Shown here: piece by piece, positions 12,024 to 21,532 of the stretch
How the letters are laid out: each line of letters begins with the position of its first letter
Position numbering within the stretch: the stretch's first letter is position 1
Source: Bacillus sp. N13C7
Lineage (GTDB): Bacteria > Bacillota > Bacilli > Bacillales > Bacillaceae
Assembly: GCF_026790065.1 (NCBI RefSeq)
Contig: NZ_JALAMO010000016.1
Location: 98,787-162,786 of the forward strand
DNA: 64,000 bases
Direction of reading: 5' to 3'
The notes under the pieces: model-generated
Told to the model about the DNA's origin: nothing
Databases searched by the model: none
Seen by the model: only the letters and a program-made list of their open reading frames with translations
Position numbers and translations under genes: made by a program

Positions 12024-12741
12024 GATGAATGCCTCCCAGTCTTTTGAAAATCTCTTCATATGCGTCGGTTAAGCTTCCCAGATTGCGCCTGAATAAATCT
12101 TTATCCAGCTTTTCGTTCGTGTCTTTATCCCACAAGCGGCACGTGTCAGGAGAAATTTCATCCGCCAAAAGCACTTGCCCTTCTGCATCTAAACCGAATT
12201 CAAGCTTGAAATCTATTAATTTGACATGACAATCGTCAAAAATGCTTTGAAGCTCTTCATTTACTGTTTTTGTAATAGACTTAATGGCTTCTACCTGCTC
12301 AGGAGTCGCCGCTTTCAACAGCCAAATATGATCTTCTGTGATGAGCGGATCACCCAGCGCGTCATCTTTGTAGTAAAACTCGATTATGGGCTGTTCAAGC
12401 TCTGTGCCTTCTGGAATGCCGAGACGCTTGGACATGCTTCCTGCCACCACATTTCTGACGACGACTTCAAGCGGCACAATCGTTACCTTTTTAATGAGCT
12501 GCTCCGTTTCTGAAATGCGCTCAATAAAGTGATTGTTAATGCCCTTAGCATGAAGGTGTTTGAAAATTAAGCTTGAAATTTCGTTATTTAAGCGCCCTTT
12601 TCCTCTGATTTCTGCTTTTTTCTCGCCGTTAAAGGCAGTGGCGGAGTCTTTATACACGACATACAGCGTGCTTTCGTCATCGGTTTTGTAGATCTTTTTT
12701 GCTTTTCCTTCATATAAAAGTTCATTCTTCACAATATTCAC
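12016..12741 (-). CDS. purC: SAICAR synthase
   Basis: Joins CAIR and aspartate with ATP. 241 residues with the NELLYEGKAKKIY start, a VPLEVVVRN motif near residue 90 and a C-terminal DEISPDTCRLWD motif near residue 190. The start is a GTG at 12741 with AGGAGG six bases upstream; the longer frame from 12777 lacks a ribosome site. Confidence 0.96.
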   Translation of the reverse strand: MNIVKNELLYEGKAKKIYKTDDESTLYVVYKDSATAFNGEKKAEIRGKGRLNNEISSLIFKHLHAKGINNHFIERISETEQLIKKVTIVPLEVVVRNVVAGSMSKRLGIPEGTELEQPIIEFYYKDDALGDPLITEDHIWLLKAATPEQVEAIKSITKTVNEELQSIFDDCHVKLIDFKLEFGLDAEGQVLLADEISPDTCRLWDKDTNEKLDKDLFRRNLGSLTDAYEEIFKRLGGIHHV

Positions 12742-12785
12742 GGAAGGCCTCCTAACCCGAATGTTGGGAATTTTCAAACGATGGC

Positions 12786-12822
12786 GGCATAGAAGAAGCC
12801 GCCTAACAGCTTCTTCTATGCC
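12786..12822 (-). other. Intercistronic stem-loop between purB and purC
   Basis: GGCATAGAAGAAGC and GCTTCTTCTATGCC form a perfect 14-bp stem with a 9-base loop; the purB stop codon lies within the stem. No U-tract follows on the transcript (GCCATCG), so it is not a standard terminator. It may stabilise the upstream mRNA segment or block ribosomes or nuclease passage. Confidence 0.7.
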
Positions 12823-14111
12823 AAACCTAAACGTTCAAAGATCAGATCAACATTTTTCAGATGGTAGTTGTAGTCAAAACAGTCGGCAATTTTTTCAGGA
12901 GAAAGACGGGAAGTGATTTTCTCTTCCGCTTCCACAAGCTCACGGAACGGCACTTGTTTTTCCCACGCTTCCATTGCTTTTGGCTGCACTGTATCGTAGG
13001 CTTCTTCACGCGTCATGCCTGTGTCAATCAAAGCAAGCAGCACGCGCTGAGAGTAGATAAGGCCGAGCGTGCGGTCCATGTTGCGCTTCATGTTTTCAGG
13101 GAAGACCGTTAAGTTCTTCACGATGTTAGAGAAGCGGTTCAGCATGTAGTTCAACGCGATTGTCGCATCGGGAAGAATAATCCGTTCAGCTGATGAGTGG
13201 GAAATATCGCGCTCATGCCATAATGGAACATTTTCGTAAGCTGTCATCATGTATCCGCGGATGACGCGCGCCATGCCTGTCATATTTTCAGAGCCGATCG
13301 GGTTGCGTTTGTGCGGCATTGCAGATGAACCCTTTTGGCCTTTCGCGAAAAATTCTTCTACTTCGCGTGTTTCACTCTTTTGCAGTCCGCGGATTTCCAC
13401 TGCGAATTTCTCGATGCTTGTCGCGATTAAAGCAAGTGTCGCCATATAGTCAGCATGGCGGTCACGCTGAAGGGTTTGAGTTGAAATCGGTGCTGCTTTC
13501 AATCCGAGCTTCTCACAGACATATTGCTCAACAAACGGGTCAATGTTCGCATATGTGCCGACAGCTCCGGAAATCTTCCCAACCTCAATGCCTTCCTTCG
13601 CTTGTTTGAAACGCTCAAGATTGCGTTTCATTTCTTCATGCCAAAGTGCAAGTTTTAAGCCGAATGTTGTAGGCTCAGCGTGCACGCCGTGTGTGCGCCC
13701 CATCATGACTGTGTATTTATGTTCTTTCGCTTTTTCTTTTATAATGTCAACAAATCTCTCAAGGTCCTTGAGCAGAATATCGTTTGCCTGTTTTAATAAG
13801 TAAGAAAGAGCAGTATCTACAACGTCAGTTGATGTTAAGCCGTAGTGCACCCATTTTCTTTCTTCGCCCAATGATTCGGAAACGGCGCGTGTAAAAGCGA
13901 CAACGTCATGGCGCGTGTCCTTTTCGATTTCAAAAATGCGGTTGATGTCAAATGACGCGTTCTCGCGCATGGCCTTTACGTCTTCTTTTGGAATGACGCC
14001 AAGCTCCGCCCACGCTTCACAGGCAAGAATCTCCACCTCTAGCCATGCTTGAAATCTGTTTTCATCCGTCCAAATCGCGGACATTTCGGGTCTTGAATAA
14101 CGTTCGATCAT
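12816..14111 (-). CDS. purB: Adenylosuccinate lyase
   Basis: Acts twice in purine synthesis, on SAICAR and on adenylosuccinate. 431 residues of the fumarase/aspartase superfamily; the signature loop [11 protein letters not shown] lies near residue 262, TSTDVVDTA near 92 and [13 protein letters not shown] near 137, each carrying active-site residues. Start overlaps the purK stop by four bases. The gap to purC carries a strong stem-loop. Confidence 0.97.
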   Translation of the reverse strand: MIERYSRPEMSAIWTDENRFQAWLEVEILACEAWAELGVIPKEDVKAMRENASFDINRIFEIEKDTRHDVVAFTRAVSESLGEERKWVHYGLTSTDVVDTALSYLLKQANDILLKDLERFVDIIKEKAKEHKYTVMMGRTHGVHAEPTTFGLKLALWHEEMKRNLERFKQAKEGIEVGKISGAVGTYANIDPFVEQYVCEKLGLKAAPISTQTLQRDRHADYMATLALIATSIEKFAVEIRGLQKSETREVEEFFAKGQKGSSAMPHKRNPIGSENMTGMARVIRGYMMTAYENVPLWHERDISHSSAERIILPDATIALNYMLNRFSNIVKNLTVFPENMKRNMDRTLGLIYSQRVLLALIDTGMTREEAYDTVQPKAMEAWEKQVPFRELVEAEEKITSRLSPEKIADCFDYNYHLKNVDLIFERLGLA

Positions 14112-15250
14112 TCTGCTTGTCCTCCGTCTCTATTCATCCATTTATTTGTGATCTCCTGAATCCACTGGTCTTCAGGCTGCTTCATAAATGTAATATGCCC
14201 CATTTTGCGGCCTTTTTTGATCTCATGTTTTCCATATAGATAGAGCTTTGCCTCTTTTAAAAGCTCCTGTTCTTCCTCAACAAGCTTCACTTCATCACCG
14301 AGAAGATTCACCATCATGCCCGGCTTCAGCAAATCTGTCTTCCCGAGCGGAAGGCCGCATACCGCTCTGATATGCTGTTCAAACTGGCTCGTCTCGCAAA
14401 GGTCCAGCGTATAATGGCCTGAATTGTGCGGTCTTGGCGCCAGTTCATTGACCAAAAGCGCTCCGTCCTCTGTCAGGAACATCTCAACAGCAAGCGGTCC
14501 GACAAGGTTAAGCTCGGCTGCAAGCTTAACGGCCAGCTCAGCAGCCTTCTGCTGAATTCCTTCCTCCACCCGTGCAGGCACGATGCTTTGGAAAAGAATA
14601 TTGTTGTGGTGAATGTTTTCAGCTGCCGGAAATGTTGAAATTTCACCGTTTACCGATCTGACAACGATGACCGACAGTTCCATTTTAAAAGAAACCCAGC
14701 TTTCAAGAATGCAAGTGCCGTGCTCTAAAAGAGCGGCAGCCTGCTCAATTTGCAGCTCTTCCTTGATCACAAATTGGCCTTTGCCGTCGTATCCGCCGCG
14801 GCATGTTTTCAGTACTGCGGGAAGCCCCAGCTCCTGTACCGCCTGTTTCAGTTCATCCTTTGTTTTGACGATGCTGTACGGCGCGACTTCACAGCCCGCG
14901 GCTTGAATTGCTTTTTTCTCTGTTTCACGGTTTTGGGTAATGAGCAGCAGCTCACTTCCTTGCGGGAGATACGCATGATCTTTTAGCCAATGCAGCGCAT
15001 CATAGTCGATGTTTTCAAACTCATACGTGATGATATCGCTGATTTCTGCCAATTTTCGAATCGCTTTACGGTCATTATAATGAGCGGTAATTTCGACATC
15101 CGCAACCTGCCCGCAAGGCGAATCTTTCACCGGATCAACGACTGCGACTTTATACCCCATTTGTTTGGCGGACACAGCCATCATTTTTCCAAGCTGCCCG
15201 CCGCCGATAATGCCGATTACAGCTCCCGGATTGATGATTTGTTTAGACAA
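14108..15250 (-). CDS. purK: 5-carboxyaminoimidazole ribonucleotide synthase (ATPase subunit)
   Basis: ATP-grasp enzyme making N5-CAIR for Pur[17 protein letters not shown] gives the N-terminal nucleotide fold, [11 protein letters not shown] near residue 150 and [14 protein letters not shown] near 265 are ATP-grasp and carbamoyl sites. The start is uncertain: TTG at 15250 gives about 380 residues with the LSKQII beginning, and an in-frame GTG at 15259 adds three residues. Neither has a strong ribosome site, fitting coupling to purE, whose stop it overlaps. Confidence 0.94.
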   Translation of the reverse strand: MSKQIINPGAVIGIIGGGQLGKMMAVSAKQMGYKVAVVDPVKDSPCGQVADVEITAHYNDRKAIRKLAEISDIITYEFENIDYDALHWLKDHAYLPQGSELLLITQNRETEKKAIQAAGCEVAPYSIVKTKDELKQAVQELGLPAVLKTCRGGYDGKGQFVIKEELQIEQAAALLEHGTCILESWVSFKMELSVIVVRSVNGEISTFPAAENIHHNNILFQSIVPARVEEGIQQKAAELAVKLAAELNLVGPLAVEMFLTEDGALLVNELAPRPHNSGHYTLDLCETSQFEQHIRAVCGLPLGKTDLLKPGMMVNLLGDEVKLVEEEQELLKEAKLYLYGKHEIKKGRKMGHITFMKQPEDQWIQEITNKWMNRDGGQAE

Positions 15251-15731
15251 GCTGATCACTGCTTTCTAACACCGTCTGTTTTATATTTTCTCTTCTCTCT
15301 TCCAGCTGATGGGCAAGATTTTCGTCAAAAGCTGACAAAATTTGCGCCGCTAACAGGCCTGCGTTCACAGCGCCCGCTTTGCCGATGGCTGTTGTCGCAA
15401 CAGGCACGCCCCCAGGCATTTGGACGATGGAAAGAAGCGAATCCATTCCGTTCAGCGCCTTTGACTGAACCGGAACTCCGATGACCGGCAGTGTGGTTTT
15501 CGCCGCCGTCATCCCTGGCAGATGTGCCGCCCCTCCGGCACCGGCAATAATCACCTTGATGCCTCTATCTCTGGCAGTTTCAGCGTATTCAAACATCAAA
15601 TCAGGCGTCCGATGAGCGGAAACGACCTTTTTTTCGTACGGAACATTAAGTTCGTCAAGTATGTCGCATGCGTTTTTCATTGTCTCCCAGTCGGAAGTGC
15701 TTCCCATGATGATTCCTACTAGCGGCTGCAT
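15243..15731 (-). CDS. purE: N5-CAIR mutase
   Basis: 162-residue mutase with GSTSDWETM near the N-terminus, SAHRTP near residue 43 and [11 protein letters not shown] near residue 70, the bacterial class I PurE motifs. First gene of the operon. The ATG at 15731 is preceded by AAGGTGGGG; the frame extends four codons further to a GTG without support. Expression is controlled by the leader riboswitch and PurR. Confidence 0.97.
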   Translation of the reverse strand: MQPLVGIIMGSTSDWETMKNACDILDELNVPYEKKVVSAHRTPDLMFEYAETARDRGIKVIIAGAGGAAHLPGMTAAKTTLPVIGVPVQSKALNGMDSLLSIVQMPGGVPVATTAIGKAGAVNAGLLAAQILSAFDENLAHQLEERRENIKQTVLESSDQLV

Positions 15732-15770
15732 TCTGTTCCCCACCTTCTACTGCTTTTGTTTTCAGAAAAT

Positions 15771-15821
15771 AAAAAATACCCGCTCTGCATTGCACTTATG
15801 AGGAAGCAATACAAACCGGGC
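15771..15821 (-). terminator. Riboswitch-controlled terminator of the pur operon
   Basis: On the minus strand an imperfect hairpin (CCCGGTTTGTATTGC with GCAATGCAGAGCGGG) is followed by TATTTTTT, about 40 bases before purE. It is the expected expression platform of the purine aptamer upstream. Confidence 0.85.
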
Positions 15822-15886
15822 ATGGTACATGTATCGTCAGTCGTTCGCTTCTGCGATATATCCATGTCAGTTTTATCGATCACTTT

Positions 15887-15958
15887 CCTGCATAGTCCGG
15901 CAATTTACGGTTGCCGGGTAGAAACTTATGGGCCATATTCCCAAGATTATATGAGGTC
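15887..15958 (-). promoter_or_regulatory. Purine (guanine-class) riboswitch aptamer, pur operon
   Basis: Reading the minus strand, the conserved cores are all present: TATAATC, GGAATATGGCCC, AAGTTTCTACC, ACCGTAAATTGCCGG and GACTATG, with P1 arms CCTCATA / TATGCAGG. The specificity base in GACTATG is C rather than the T of adenine riboswitches, so a guanine/hypoxanthine ligand is expected. Ligand binding should favour the terminator and lower pur operon transcription. Confidence 0.96.
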
Positions 15959-15977
15959 GTGTTTTGATTTCATGTTT

Positions 15978-16006
15978 ATCTTAACAACGGACATGGATAA
16001 TGTCAA
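15978..16006 (-). promoter_or_regulatory. Sigma-A promoter of the pur operon
   Basis: Minus strand TTGACA (16001-16006), 17-base spacer, TAAGAT (15978-15983). Transcription would start near 15970, just before the aptamer. Confidence 0.9.
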
Positions 16007-16010
16007 CGAT

Positions 16011-16054
16011 ATTATCGAACGATACAAAAATTCATTCTACTAATGTTCGTGTTT
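16011..16054. promoter_or_regulatory. Paired PurR boxes upstream of the pur promoter
   Basis: Two PurBox-like elements (family consensus AWWWCCGAACWWT) in opposite orientation: ATTATCGAACGAT at 16011-16023 on plus and AAACACGAACATT at 16042-16054 on minus. Both keep the central CGAAC. Their position just upstream of -35 fits PurR repression, relieved by PRPP. Confidence 0.85.
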
Positions 16055-16251
16055 TAGATCAATTTCCCTTCAAATACGATTTTTTTCCCGCACGGAACGA
16101 TCTGAATTGACCCATTTTCCTTCTTTTCCATAAAAACAGGCTCTTCCATCCGCCGTACAGGCAGATATCCTTCTTCTTTCATTTGCTGAAGGACCGCATC
16201 AATCGTTTGCTGCTCTGTCACTTCAAACTTTTTCTTCTTCGGCTTTGCCAT
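16054..16251 (-). CDS. yebG: NETI-type small protein YebG
   Basis: 65 residues, lysine-rich start ([15 protein letters not shown]) and a compact mixed sequence with no membrane segment. It matches the small conserved YebG protein of Bacillus from synteny and length; function is unknown. It follows yebE with a one-base overlap, so the two are probably co-translated. Its 3' end reaches the PurBox of the pur promoter. Confidence 0.8.
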   Translation of the reverse strand: MAKPKKKKFEVTEQQTIDAVLQQMKEEGYLPVRRMEEPVFMEKKENGSIQIVPCGKKIVFEGKLI

Positions 16252-16805
16252 TATTCTTTAATTCTCCTCTTCTTCACCGCTTTGACCCAGAAGCCGCCGT
16301 GGATTGTTTTTGGTTCATACGCAATAATAAATGCTTTTGAATCTAATGTTTTAATCGTATCATACAACTGGAGTTCATATCTTCTCGGCGTCAGAATCTG
16401 AAGAGCTGTGCGGTCGCCTTCAAGACCGCCGGCCACCCAATTCGTCACGCCGTAGCCTTTTTCCCGAAGCTGCTTCGGAAGATCAAGATCGAGCTCTTTC
16501 GTAATCACATTGACCATAATATAGCCAAGCGCCAATTTTTCTTCTATTTTCATGCCGACAATGACGCCAAGACCGTAACCGAGCGCATACGCAATCACAT
16601 TTTGAATCTGGTCTAAATTATCGAGGACCAGACTCAATCCTGTCACATAAACCAGTATTTCAATCGTACTGATGCCCGCTGCTAAATACCGTTGGCCTTT
16701 CAGTGTTAAAATCATTCTTATTGTAAAAAATGATACATAGACAATATTAATAATGAGAATTATGAGTACCATAGCTATCCCATTTGATAAGATGGTTTGC
16801 ATCAT
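16251..16805 (-). CDS. yebE: UPF0316/DUF2179-type membrane protein
   Basis: 184 residues with three N-terminal hydrophobic helices (about 8-30, 38-60, 66-88) and a soluble C-terminal DUF2179-like domain (about 95-175) with the [20 protein letters not shown] segment typical of the family. AGGGGG precedes ATG by 10 bases. Predicted cytoplasmic membrane protein of unknown role. The next ATG is adjacent, so the start could be 16802. Confidence 0.85.
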   Translation of the reverse strand: MMQTILSNGIAMVLIILIINIVYVSFFTIRMILTLKGQRYLAAGISTIEILVYVTGLSLVLDNLDQIQNVIAYALGYGLGVIVGMKIEEKLALGYIMVNVITKELDLDLPKQLREKGYGVTNWVAGGLEGDRTALQILTPRRYELQLYDTIKTLDSKAFIIAYEPKTIHGGFWVKAVKKRRIKE

Positions 16806-16974
16806 TTTATTTCATCCCCCTACTCTTCAGCTTGCTCAAAGCATTCATATTCTACTAGAGAAATGAGCCGTTTACAATCAGCTTCGCACGTAAGCTTAAG
16901 CAAAATATTTCGACATGCTTTAACAGGTTGAACAGTAGTAGTTTACCCTCTTTCTCGCCTTTTCAAAATCAAAA

Positions 16975-16999
16975 CAAAAAAGCCCGCTTATCAGCAGAC
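16975..16999 (-). terminator. Terminator downstream of yebD
   Basis: GTCTGCT / AGCGGGC arms (with G-U pairs) around a GATA loop, followed by TTTTTT on the minus strand. Confidence 0.65.
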
Positions 17000-17019
17000 T
17001 TACCTCTTCTCATCTATTG

Positions 17020-17187
17020 TCAGATCTCTTTTTTCATTTTCTGAAGGGACTTGTATTCTTTTTCAAGCTCACTCAGCGTATAATCAGCCAGTTGTTCCCC
17101 TCTTCCCTGATAAAACTCCGAAAGCAGTAATTTGGTTTTTAAAAATTGTTTCTTTTGATTAATCGCGCGGCGAAGTACATCAGCCAT
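17020..17187 (-). CDS. yebD: Small basic protein YebD
   Basis: A 55-residue frame beginning MADVLRRAINQKKQF and ending MKKEI, with GGAGG nine bases before the ATG at 17187; two further in-frame ATGs upstream (17193, 17196) are too close to the ribosome site. It is charged and probably alpha-helical. It resembles in length and pattern the small FbpA-like basic proteins (KKQFLKTKLL, YTLSELEKEY), but I would not transfer that function. Own terminator downstream. Confidence 0.75.
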   Translation of the reverse strand: MADVLRRAINQKKQFLKTKLLLSEFYQGRGEQLADYTLSELEKEYKSLQKMKKEI

Positions 17188-17313
17188 GTCCATCATCCTC
17201 CTTAAACATAAAGGTTTGTGCGCTGGACGTTTACAGCATTTTCCCCATCATACATGGATTAATCCTACAAATCAACTATGTTTTTTAGATATATTTGTAA
17301 AAAGTGTGACATT

Positions 17314-17344
17314 AAAAAAACCGGCTAAGAGCAGCCGGTTTTTT
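17314..17344 (-). terminator. Terminator downstream of yebC
   Basis: AAAAACCGGCT / AGCCGGTTTTT stem with a 6-base loop and T-run. Confidence 0.88.
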
Positions 17345-17346
17345 CA

Positions 17347-18150
17347 TTAAAGCGGAATCAGCGACGCCGTGAAATATTCAGAAATAAACGGCCACGTCAC
17401 CGCCGTAAACAGCAGCGCTACCGCTACCACAGCAAATACACAATAGATATAGTCAATCGGTGCATCCTGTGCCGCCTGGTACTCACGCTGCACATACAGC
17501 GCCATCATAAAAAAGATTGAAAACAAAATCAGCACTGTAAACAGAACTGTCAGCATCGGGATATTCACGATCGCAAAGATCAGCCAAAGGATTGAAACAG
17601 CAATCACCGGTACAAGCAAGGAACCCAAACCGGCTGCCGCTTCTCTGAACGTCACCTTCTGCTTCATCATATAGCGGGAGACAGCCCATATAGCAAAGAC
17701 CATTACCGCAAAAAAGATCAGCAAATACACAAGAACAACTAAAAACCCGTCATAGAAAGCATGATGTCGTTCTCCGAAACCGAGCGGCCGATTCCAGCTC
17801 GCCTTTAACTGAAACCAGTTCCCGATTGAAAAGATGATACTAAAGATAAGCATTGAAATCAGGCCATACTTATAATGTGAAAAACCATCCGTTACGACGG
17901 TTTTCGCCGGTGATTTTAAAATCGAGAACGCAAAGCCGCAATATCTGTTAATCGCTGCCCATACCGACGCAAGCTTGTCTTTAGCAATTGATTCACCGCG
18001 TTCTTTGTGCGGTTTCTGCTTTTGTTTTTGCTTCTGCTTGCTTTGCCGGCTCGCAGTCCTGGACATTCTCGATAACGGCTCTTCATCTGCATCTATTCTT
18101 TCACTCTGGTTAACTTCTTCCTCAAACGTTTCTTTTCTTTCTTCCGTCAT
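17347..18150 (-). CDS. yebC: Yip1-like multi-spanning membrane protein YebC
   Basis: 267 residues: a charged, low-complexity N-terminus (about 1-60, with KQKQKQKQK) and five predicted membrane helices from about residue 90 to the end. The arrangement and FREAAAGLGSLLVPV segment recall the Yip1/YIF1-type domain, but the assignment is tentative. The ATG at 18150 has AGGAG eight bases upstream; the longer frame to 18189 has no ribosome site. Function unknown. Confidence 0.8.
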   Translation of the reverse strand: MTEERKETFEEEVNQSERIDADEEPLSRMSRTASRQSKQKQKQKQKPHKERGESIAKDKLASVWAAINRYCGFAFSILKSPAKTVVTDGFSHYKYGLISMLIFSIIFSIGNWFQLKASWNRPLGFGERHHAFYDGFLVVLVYLLIFFAVMVFAIWAVSRYMMKQKVTFREAAAGLGSLLVPVIAVSILWLIFAIVNIPMLTVLFTVLILFSIFFMMALYVQREYQAAQDAPIDYIYCVFAVVAVALLFTAVTWPFISEYFTASLIPL

Positions 18151-18325
18151 GTCAGCAACTCCTATCAAAAAAATACGGCGGAATACCATTCAGCAAGAAA
18201 ATAAAACACTTATATAAGGTACCGAAGCCTTCCTGAACAGTCAAGTCATTTCCATTTAAGTAAAGCATGGCGGCACATCTACATGACGGTATATCGTATG
18301 AAATGGTTTTACCTTTTGCAACAAA

Positions 18326-18354
18326 AAAACCAGCTGCGCCCGCAGCTGGTTTTC
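18326..18354 (-). terminator. Terminator of pbuG
   Basis: AAAACCAGCTGCG / CGCAGCTGGTTTT stem, only two loop bases, A-run and T-run on either side. Confidence 0.88.
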
Positions 18355-18359
18355 ATTCT

Positions 18360-19682
18360 TTATTTTAAGAAGATAAAGTACAGGATAAATATGACAAACA
18401 GCCCGTACATGATTGGATGAACCTCTTTGGCTTTTCCTTTGCACACCATCGTAATCGGGTAGAAAATAAACCCGATGGCAATCCCAGTCGCAATGCTGTA
18501 CGTTAACGGCATCATGATCATGGTAAGGAAAGCAGGAACGGCCACTTCGAACTTATCCCAAGCGATTTTGCCAAGCGGCGCCACCATCAGTGCGCCAACA
18601 ATGATCAGCGCCGGAGCTGTTACGTTTGAAGTAACAACGGATAGAAGCGGTGAGAAAAATGTAGCCAATAAAAAGAGAATCCCAGTTACAATAGCCGCAA
18701 ATCCTGAACGGGCACCCGCAGCAACACCTGAGCTTGATTCCACATAAGAAGTTGTAGTAGACGTACCAAGCACGGCACCGATTACAATGGAAGATGAATC
18801 AGCTAAAAGCGCACGGCCCGCACGCGGCAATTTGTTTTCCTTCATTAAACCAGCTTGAGTCGCCACAGCAACAAGTGTACCCGCTGTATCAAAAAATCCG
18901 ACAAACAAGAACGTTAAAATGACGATCAGCATTTGGACGGAGAAAATATCCGGCAGGTGTATCCACGCTTGTCCGAAAGTCGGCGCAAGGCTCGGCACAC
19001 TGCCGATAATTTGAGACGGAACCGGAACCAATCCGAAAATCATGCCGGCCACCGCTGTTAACAGCATCCCGATAAACACGCCTGCGTTCACGCGAAGCAC
19101 CATTAAAATAACTGTTACAATCACACCGAAAATCGTTAACAGCACAGGGCCGCTGTGAATGTTTCCGATTGTGACAAGTGTAGAAGAGTTCGCTGTAATA
19201 ATCCCTGAACCTTGTAAGCCAACGAATGTAATAAACAGTCCGATTCCCGCGCCGACTGCCAATTTCAGCTCAGGCGGAATGGCGTTGATGATTTTTTCAC
19301 GAAAACCTGTTAAAGAAAGAGCAACGAAAATAAGACCTGAAATAAAAACACCAGACAAAGCTGCCTGCCATGAAATGCCCATACCGAGGACGACAGAAAA
19401 CGCAAAAAACGCGTTCAGTCCCATACCGGGCGCGATGGCAATCGGATATCTCGCTATCAATCCCATTAAGATACAGCCTGCTGCAGACGCCAGCGCTGTC
19501 GCTGTAAAGACCGCACCCTGGTCAATTCTCAGCGCCTCCGGAAAATCTTTCACGCTCTCCAAAGCAAGCGTAATCGGATTGACGAACAGAATATATGCCA
19601 TAGACAAAAAAGTCGTTAATCCGCCAATGATTTCATTGCGATAGCTGGTGCCCAGCTCATCAAACTGAAAAAACTTTTTCAA
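18360..19682 (-). CDS. pbuG: Hypoxanthine/guanine permease
   Basis: 440-residue NCS2/AzgA-type purine permease with about 12-14 hydrophobic segments; FGIAPGMGLNAFFAF-like core (IAPGMGLNAFFAFS near residue 92) and GFFDTAGTLVAVATQAG near residue 267 are the family substrate motifs. It imports salvage purines. It has its own guanine riboswitch, promoter and PurBox, so it shares control with the pur operon. Confidence 0.95.
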   Translation of the reverse strand: MKKFFQFDELGTSYRNEIIGGLTTFLSMAYILFVNPITLALESVKDFPEALRIDQGAVFTATALASAAGCILMGLIARYPIAIAPGMGLNAFFAFSVVLGMGISWQAALSGVFISGLIFVALSLTGFREKIINAIPPELKLAVGAGIGLFITFVGLQGSGIITANSSTLVTIGNIHSGPVLLTIFGVIVTVILMVLRVNAGVFIGMLLTAVAGMIFGLVPVPSQIIGSVPSLAPTFGQAWIHLPDIFSVQMLIVILTFLFVGFFDTAGTLVAVATQAGLMKENKLPRAGRALLADSSSIVIGAVLGTSTTTSYVESSSGVAAGARSGFAAIVTGILFLLATFFSPLLSVVTSNVTAPALIIVGALMVAPLGKIAWDKFEVAVPAFLTMIMMPLTYSIATGIAIGFIFYPITMVCKGKAKEVHPIMYGLFVIFILYFIFLK

Positions 19683-19735
19683 GCTATTTGACTCCCTTCA
19701 CTCTTTGCTATTTATTCTGTCCTGAAAACGCCAAA

Positions 19736-19767
19736 TAAAAAACGCCCCAATTATATTGGGACGCTTG
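19736..19767 (-). terminator. Riboswitch-controlled terminator of pbuG
   Basis: GCGTCCCAA / TTGGGGCG hairpin followed by TTTTTT on the minus strand. It begins with GTCAAGCG, which overlaps sequence able to pair with the aptamer P1 region. Confidence 0.88.
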
Positions 19768-19830
19768 ACTACAGACGGATTCCAGCTTGAATAAATAAAC
19801 GTGTTTTATTTATATCAAACGAAAGAAATG

Positions 19831-19900
19831 TTTACGTAGTCAAGCCATTTACGGTAGCTTGGTAGAAACTTGCGAGCCATATTCCCGCGATTATACGAAT
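19831..19900 (-). promoter_or_regulatory. Guanine-class purine riboswitch aptamer, pbuG
   Basis: Minus strand cores TATAATCGCGGGAATATGGC, AAGTTTCTACC, TACCGTAAATGGC and GACTACG; P1 arms TTCGTA / TACG. The C in GACTACG predicts guanine or hypoxanthine specificity. Second such aptamer in this window. Confidence 0.96.
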
Positions 19901-19924
19901 TCATCTTATTTGATTTCTGTGTCT

Positions 19925-19970
19925 ATTGTACCAAGTTCATTTTGAAATGACAATATAAATAACGAACATT
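19925..19970 (-). promoter_or_regulatory. pbuG promoter with PurBox
   Basis: TTGTCA (19948-19953), 17-base spacer, TACAAT (19925-19930) on the minus strand. Immediately upstream, AATAACGAACATT at 19958-19970 on plus is a PurBox with one or two deviations from consensus. A single box is seen here, unlike the pair at purE. The bases 19971-20023 hold nothing I recognise. Confidence 0.82.
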
Positions 19971-20023
19971 ACTTATTAAAAAAATTGGTTTATTCGTCTA
20001 TTGACTAAATTGGCAACAATGAT

Positions 20024-20055
20024 AAAAACCGTATGCATGGCTTCATACGGCTTTT
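20024..20055 (-). terminator. Terminator of the sigma / anti-sigma operon
   Basis: AAAAGCCGTATG / CATACGGTTTTT stem with an 8-base loop and T-run on the minus strand. Confidence 0.85.
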
Positions 20056-20071
20056 CAACTTACTAATGATT

Positions 20072-21532
20072 TTATGTTACAGGCTGATTCACCTGATGCA
20101 CTGGTACAGTAAACGAGAATGGCTTTAGTTGAATCAGGTCATTTAAAATGCCTTTATCAATATACAGACCGTATTCATTAAACTCAAAATGCTTTAAAGA
20201 CAGCTTATCAAGATAAGCGTCATTCAATTCAAAAGTTGATACCATTTCGGCTGTGTCCATATTCTTCACTTCAGCTTTATTCCATTTTAAATAATAACCT
20301 TCTTCATAATAAGCCATTGGATCAGACCATGATTGCATTTTTTTCATATCACCAAGGCCAATCATTTCGCCTATATTCACTAAGTCATCTTTTGACATAT
20401 TTGAAGTATCAACTCCAGTGAAACGGTAATGAACCAATACTTTCCTCCCTTCTTGTTTAATGTTATTGATTTCTATCCCTATGTTTTGATGCTTTGTTTC
20501 CGAAAGACGATACGGCATCTCTGCATTTAGCGGAACGATTTCACTGTCCTCAGCCTCAGATCTAATATCTGCTATTAATGTTAGCTTTTTCGCTTTTGGA
20601 TTGATTGGTGATTCTAGCTGTGTTTGTCCTTTTGCTCTTACCGTTCTCCCATTTATTTTTTTCCGGTCTCCAAGTTCAATGTTTGACGATGTCATCTCAT
20701 ATGTGTTTCCTAAATCATCTTTGACTTCGTTAATTTCAACCGTATCATGCTTTGCTAAACCTTGATAATCAATTGTAAATTGAAGGACAGATCCAAGTTT
20801 CCCGTTCTCCACTTGAATATTGGAAAATTGATAACGATTATGATAAGCCGATACAATTTTTGCGCTTTCTAAATAACTAGTTTTGCTTTTGGCAATAGGC
20901 AGTTTAAATCTCCAATTCCCCTGTATTTCATTAATATGAGTAATCACAAAAGGCACGGTATCCCCATTTTTTATTTCAGTACCATTTGTATAAATCCTTA
21001 ATTGTCCTGCGTATTGCTTATTATTTAATTTTTTAAGCATTAAAGAATCGTAGTTGATTGAAAAGTTGTCGTTATAACTCGTTTCGTCGACATCATACAT
21101 GATCTCTTTTTCATCAGACTGGAAGTTATCAACAGTGAAGTTATAAACAAGCTGTCCGGCATCGTAATAGGAGCTGTTTACAGAAACAGTGATTCCCCTG
21201 GACTCTGCTTTTTCATTTAAAGCTGTGACCAAATTGCTTTTAAACAATGATAGACCAACTTTATCTTGAAAATCTTTATAAATTTGTCCGACAATGGGGA
21301 TGCTTCCCATCGCTTTGTTTACAGAGGGAAGAAAAAGACCAGATGATAAATACAATATACATACCACAGCAGCAATAGCCATTCCATTTGTAATAGGTCG
21401 TGCCCATTTAAAACGGCGCCTTGTGTTACTTTCATTTTCAGCACGAACGACAGCTTGATGTATTGCCTTTTTGAGTGCTTTCTTTGGCACTGCTATGTCA
21501 TCATACATCTGCTTCACTTGGTGTTTGTCCAT
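20072..21532 (-). CDS. DUF4179-type anti-sigma factor, membrane anchored
   Basis: 486 residues. An N-terminal cytoplasmic region of about 45 residues (MDKHQVKQMYDD, basic RRRFKWAR) precedes one membrane helix (about 50-70), then a large extracytoplasmic beta-rich part with the DUF4179 pattern (IPIVGQIYKDF, LVYNFTVDN). This is the architecture of Bacillus anti-sigma factors paired with ECF sigma genes. It overlaps the sigma gene by 19 bases and has AAGGAGG upstream. Probable role: hold the sigma factor at the membrane until an envelope signal. I recall no such pair at this site in strain 168. Confidence 0.82.
   Translation of the reverse strand: MDKHQVKQMYDDIAVPKKALKKAIHQAVVRAENESNTRRRFKWARPITNGMAIAAVVCILYLSSGLFLPSVNKAMGSIPIVGQIYKDFQDKVGLSLFKSNLVTALNEKAESRGITVSVNSSYYDAGQLVYNFTVDNFQSDEKEIMYDVDETSYNDNFSINYDSLMLKKLNNKQYAGQLRIYTNGTEIKNGDTVPFVITHINEIQGNWRFKLPIAKSKTSYLESAKIVSAYHNRYQFSNIQVENGKLGSVLQFTIDYQGLAKHDTVEINEVKDDLGNTYEMTSSNIELGDRKKINGRTVRAKGQTQLESPINPKAKKLTLIADIRSEAEDSEIVPLNAEMPYRLSETKHQNIGIEINNIKQEGRKVLVHYRFTGVDTSNMSKDDLVNIGEMIGLGDMKKMQSWSDPMAYYEEGYYLKWNKAEVKNMDTAEMVSTFELNDAYLDKLSLKHFEFNEYGLYIDKGILNDLIQLKPFSFTVPVHQVNQPVT

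Noticed and set aside
15756..16043. 95-codon open frame on the plus strand upstream of purE
   Set aside because: It coincides with the purine riboswitch, promoter and PurBox on the other strand and has no ribosome site.
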